Assembly (NCBI GenBank): GCA_002481295.1
Contig: DLDU01000055.1
Span: forward strand, 1 to 44,802
Length of the DNA stretch: 44,802 nt
Source: Prevotella sp. UBA7764
Lineage (GTDB): Bacteria > Bacteroidota > Bacteroidia > Bacteroidales > Bacteroidaceae
Direction of reading: 5' to 3'
The stretch's first letter is position 1. Each line of letters opens with the position of its first letter. The position numbers were made by a program, and so were the translations under genes. Of the stretch, positions 42,181 through 44,802 are shown one piece after another. The notes under the pieces were generated by a model, which saw nothing but the letters and a program-made list of their open reading frames with translations, was not told where the DNA came from and searched no databases.

Positions 42181-42411
42181 CGTATATTAACCTATTGCGC
42201 GCATTATAGTTTGCCGTGGTCTGTATTTAAAGTCTCCTTGCTGTTAATACTATCTTTTGTCCGTGAAACTGACATTTTTCCGCGCTCGTAGAGACGTTTT
42301 TCAGAAACGAGAGGCACATTGGACTGATTTTTGCGAATTTTAGCACTGTTTTATAAACTACTGATACATAACAAGTTATAGAAAATATTGTATTTTGATA
42401 AAATAAAAACG
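42181..42411. other. AT-rich intergenic DNA upstream of the large palindrome
   Basis: I see no gene that I believe. A minus-strand frame of 81 codons (42227-42472) begins MTMGKQLFDEKFSRKFFIKQ and contains KFAKISPMCLSFL. From memory similar short products are annotated in many Prevotella genomes, which suggests that this is a repeated intergenic element read as protein. It has no promoter or ribosome site and a composition unlike its neighbours. Confidence 0.35.
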
Positions 42412-42455
42412 GTTGTTTGATGAAAAATTTTCTAGAGAATTTTTCATCAAACAAC
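42412..42455. repeat. 18-base perfect inverted repeat
   Basis: Arms at 42412-42429 and 42438-42455 (GTTGTTTGATGAAAAATT and its exact complement) are separated by eight bases, TTCTAGAG-like, that are themselves nearly palindromic. A transcript would form a long A/U-rich hairpin. There is no T-run after it in either direction, so it is unlikely to be an ordinary terminator. Confidence 0.85.
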
Positions 42456-42560
42456 TGTTTTCCCATGGTCATCTCAGTTGTTTTCCCTTGTCATCTTAGT
42501 GCTTTGATGCTGTTAAACCACTGCTTTCTCCCTCTCATCAGGCTGTTTTCATCATTTCAC
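42455..42560 (+). repeat. degenerate tandem repeats, about 21-23 bases
   Basis: Units at 42455-42477, 42478-42499, 42500-42520 (poor), 42521-42541 and 42542-42560 share the pattern CTGTTTTCCCNNNGTCATCTCAG, drifting from left to right. They start at the right edge of the 18-base palindrome. No gene is associated. Confidence 0.6.
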
Positions 42561-42654
42561 GCCTCAAAACTGAGTTAGAGAAGCCGATTTTCCGTTTTTG
42601 TCTTCTCTAGATTGTGAGTTCGGGATAAAGTGTTTTTGTCAGTATTATTCTGTA

Positions 42655-42674
42655 TGCCGGGAATCCTCCCGGCA
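42655..42674 (-). terminator. hairpin downstream of the YidE-type gene
   Basis: A perfect 8-base stem (TGCCGGGA at 42655-42662, TCCCGGCA at 42667-42674, four-base loop) lies 13 bases after the transporter stop on the minus strand. The following bases are AT-rich but without a clean T-run. Confidence 0.45.
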
Positions 42675-42687
42675 CGTATATATGGTT

Positions 42688-44352
42688 CTACACAAAGAAC
42701 ATGATGATCATCTGTGCGATGACGACTCGGATGAACATGCCCAAGGGATAGACCGAAGCGTAGGAGATGCTGGCCGTGTCGCCTTTGAGGGTGTCGTTGG
42801 CATAGCCCAGTGCCATCGGGTTGGCCATGCTGCCGCAGAGGATGCCACAGATGGTTCCGAAGTCGTAGCGATGGGCTTTGAGAGCGATGATGCCGATGAT
42901 AAGGATGGGCACGAGGGTGATGAGGAAGCCTATGCCCACCCAGACGAGGCCCTCAGGTTTGATGACTGTGGAGAGGAAATCCTTGCCGGCATCGAGCCCC
43001 AGACAGGCCAGGTAGAGGCTCAGTCCCAGTTTGCGGAGCATGAGGCTGGCCGAGCGCGTCGTATAAGAGATGAGGTGGAGACGGGGACCGAGGGCTCCGA
43101 CGATGATGCCCATGATGATCGGGCCACCAGCAATGCCCAGGCGGATCGGTGACTCCATGCCTGGCAGACTGAGTGGGATGGAGCCGAGGATGAGACCGAG
43201 CACGATGCCGAGGAAGATGCTGCCGATGTTTGGCTCCTCCAAAGTCTTGACCGAGTTGCCAAAGAAATGCTCAGCATTGTCGAGGTTTTCGTGCTTGCCC
43301 ACGATAGTGATGCGGTCGCCGTATTCCAGTCGAAGGTCGTCGCTGGCCAACAGCTTGATGTCGCCACGGATCACGCGGCTGACGTTGACACCATAAGCCT
43401 GCCGCATGTGCAGTGCGCCGAGATGCTTGCCGTTGAGCGAGGGACGTGTGATGACGCATACGCGGCTCTCTACGTTGGCGTCGATGGCGTTCCAGTCGAT
43501 GTCTTCTTTGTTCCAGTCCTGATCGTTTTCTTTCTTTCCGAATAGCAGCGTCATGGCCTGCTCGTCCTCTTTGTTGGTGACGACGAGCAGTTTGTCGTTG
43601 ACGTGCAGTTCTGTCGTCGCTACCGGTACAAGCACCTGCTTGCCGCGCCAGATGCGTGAGATAATGAACTTCACATGAGTCATCAGAGCAATCTGCTGGA
43701 TGGTGCGACCGATGATTGCCGGGTTGATGGCGGTGAACTGTGCGATATAGGTATGGTTGTCGTCGCTGAGCTTCTTGACTTCGAGATCAGCCGGTTTCAC
43801 AAAGAACTTGCGGATCAGGACCATGGCGATGATCACGCCGACCACGCCGAGCGGGTATGTGACAGCCGTGGCCAGTGCCGTGTCGCTGCTGGGCAGTCCG
43901 GCGTGAGTCAGTGCCTGCGTGGCGGCACCGAGGGCAGGTGTGTTGGTCGTAGCACCGCAGAGCAGACCTGTCATCACCGGTATGCTGATGCCTGTCAACG
44001 GCGAGAGTGCCAGCGCAAAGGCGGTGCCCAGGACGATGACGGCCAGACTCCACACGTTGAGCATCATGCCCTCGTGGCGCAAGGAGCCGAAGAAGTTGGG
44101 ACCCACATGCAGTCCCAGACAGTAGACAAACATCGACAGGCCGAAGGTCTCGGCATAGTCGAGCGTCACCTTGTCAATAGACATGCCGATGTTGCCGGCT
44201 ACGATACCCACGAAAAACACGAAGGCGATGCCCAGCGAGATGCCCATGACACGTATCTTGCCTAAAGCCAGACCGGCAGCGATGATCACAGAGATGATGA
44301 CGACGGTCTGTATCGAAGAATGAATAGTAAAGAGGGAAGTTAACCAGTCCAT
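42688..44352 (-). CDS. YidE/AspT-type membrane transporter with two RCK_C (TrkA_C) domains
   Basis: The 554-residue protein belongs to the aspartate:alanine exchanger family. Two sets of about five membrane helices (VVIISVIIAAGLALGKI, LGIAFVFFVGIVAGNIGM; later LVWVGIGFLITLVPILIIGI) contain the repeated AspT-type segments GLLCGATTNTPALGAATQAL and GTICGILCGSMANPMALGYA. Between them, about 200-370, are two TrkA_C-like domains, the first with IIGRTIQQIALMTHVKFIIS and the second with LGALHMRQAYGVNVSRVIRG. The substrate is unknown. It lies 54 bases downstream of the pyridoxal/pyridoxamine kinase gene on the same strand and may be co-transcribed with it. Confidence 0.9.
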   Translation of the reverse strand: MDWLTSLFTIHSSIQTVVIISVIIAAGLALGKIRVMGISLGIAFVFFVGIVAGNIGMSIDKVTLDYAETFGLSMFVYCLGLHVGPNFFGSLRHEGMMLNVWSLAVIVLGTAFALALSPLTGISIPVMTGLLCGATTNTPALGAATQALTHAGLPSSDTALATAVTYPLGVVGVIIAMVLIRKFFVKPADLEVKKLSDDNHTYIAQFTAINPAIIGRTIQQIALMTHVKFIISRIWRGKQVLVPVATTELHVNDKLLVVTNKEDEQAMTLLFGKKENDQDWNKEDIDWNAIDANVESRVCVITRPSLNGKHLGALHMRQAYGVNVSRVIRGDIKLLASDDLRLEYGDRITIVGKHENLDNAEHFFGNSVKTLEEPNIGSIFLGIVLGLILGSIPLSLPGMESPIRLGIAGGPIIMGIIVGALGPRLHLISYTTRSASLMLRKLGLSLYLACLGLDAGKDFLSTVIKPEGLVWVGIGFLITLVPILIIGIIALKAHRYDFGTICGILCGSMANPMALGYANDTLKGDTASISYASVYPLGMFIRVVIAQMIIMFFV

Positions 44353-44406
44353 GTTATTTACAACATTGTATACTTGTAGTCTTCTTGCATTTCACAACAG
44401 CGGAGA

Positions 44407-44802
44407 TTACTCATCCAGTACGTTGAGATAGTTTTCCAAGGGTATGCCACGGTTCTTGTCGGCATTGTTCTTGTTGAGATCGATGAGGCGGTAGACAGCG
44501 TCCATGGCGATGCGGGTGGCAAGGCGCAGTGCTTTGCCGTTGAGCAGGTTGCCGATGAGCACAGCCGAGAAGATGTCGCCCGTGCCGGGGAAGTGCACCG
44601 GTATCTCGGTGTAGGGCAGCAGGAAGTATTCTTTCAGCTGGTCGTTGTATCCTGCCACGCAGTGCTGGCCCTCAACGGGAATGGAGGTGATGAGCACCGA
44701 TTTGGCGCCTGTGGCGTGCAGCTTGTCGAGCAGCGTGCGTGCCTCTTGCTTGCTGACGCCTTCGGCATGGTACTCGCTGCCCGTGAGATAGCAGGCCTCG
44801 GT
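44407..44802 (-). CDS. pyridoxal/pyridoxamine kinase, C-terminal part (continues past the window)
   Basis: The visible 131 codons are open to the window edge. The frame begins TEACYLTGSEYHAEGVSKQE and reaches GAKSVLITSIPVEGQ, then the ribokinase-type ATP/catalytic motif FPGTGDIFSAVLIGNLLNGK with the catalytic Asp. The end, NNADKNRGIPLENYLNVLDE, fits the PdxY/PdxK family of the vitamin B6 salvage pathway, which makes pyridoxal 5'-phosphate. The methionine at 44697 is internal. The N-terminal half lies outside the window. Confidence 0.85.
   Translation of the reverse strand, partial: TEACYLTGSEYHAEGVSKQEARTLLDKLHATGAKSVLITSIPVEGQHCVAGYNDQLKEYFLLPYTEIPVHFPGTGDIFSAVLIGNLLNGKALRLATRIAMDAVYRLIDLNKNNADKNRGIPLENYLNVLDE

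Noticed and set aside
42412..42455. Palindrome considered as an intrinsic terminator or insertion-sequence end
   Set aside because: No T-run on either side, and no transposase gene or matching second end was found in the window.

Overview
The window looks like chromosomal DNA of a gut or rumen Bacteroidota, most likely Prevotellaceae. The reasons are a SusC/SusD glycan-uptake locus with a GH26 mannanase, many lipoproteins with a Cys lipobox, promoters of the Bacteroidota type (TAnnTTTG about 20-60 bases before starts) and almost no Shine-Dalgarno sequences. Housekeeping gene order (yicC-gmk-nadD; tsaB-DUF4290-murA-rimM-dxr-rseP; aroQ-methyltransferase-xerD) also fits that phylum. The genus call is inference.

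Layout. 1-1802: the tail of an HU-like DNA-binding protein, a possible decayed fragment, a DUF1893 protein and a type 1 RNase H that follows argS. 1805-6880: argS, then a beta-barrel (DUF5723-like) protein paired with a large lipoprotein. 7009-14908: a complete minus-strand polysaccharide utilization locus, susC-susD-surface glycan-binding protein-GH26, bounded by a clear promoter and a perfect terminator. 15065-16873: a secreted two-domain protein interrupted by an in-frame TAG, then a decayed GH32 fructanase tail that still has its terminator. 16895-21738: aroQ, an O-methyltransferase, xerD, thyX and a long RluA-type pseudouridine synthase. 21952-24299 (minus): yicC, gmk, nadD. 24428-30680: tsaB, DUF4290, murA, rimM, dxr, rseP. 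30780-32946 (minus): an ECF sigma factor, a membrane anti-sigma-like protein and a secreted protein, joined by ATGA overlaps. 33065-36796: a GH94 phosphorylase divergent from a secreted GH43-like enzyme. 37017-41110: guanine deaminase, a DsbD-like reductase and an L-cysteine desulfidase-type protein. 41197-42143 (minus): a lipoprotein thioredoxin and a MarR regulator with a striking operator-like palindrome over the promoter. 42180-42674: repeat-rich DNA without a convincing gene. 42688-44802 (minus): a YidE-type transporter and a partial pyridoxal/pyridoxamine kinase.

How the genes fit together. The SusCD system would bind and import oligosaccharides cut by the surface GH26 enzyme. The cytoplasmic GH94 phosphorylase could then split beta-1,4-glucosyl disaccharides, which would suit glucomannan, but GH94 lies 19 kb away and the link is a hypothesis. 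DsbD-like protein, lipoprotein thioredoxin and MarR form a plausible extracytoplasmic thiol-redox group. The most unusual features are the TAG-interrupted secreted gene, the GH32 relic, the MarR operator, the Cys-to-Asp MurA, and several repeat families that occupy intergenic DNA and in one case form the 3' end of a gene. I found no CRISPR array, tRNA, rRNA or intact insertion sequence.
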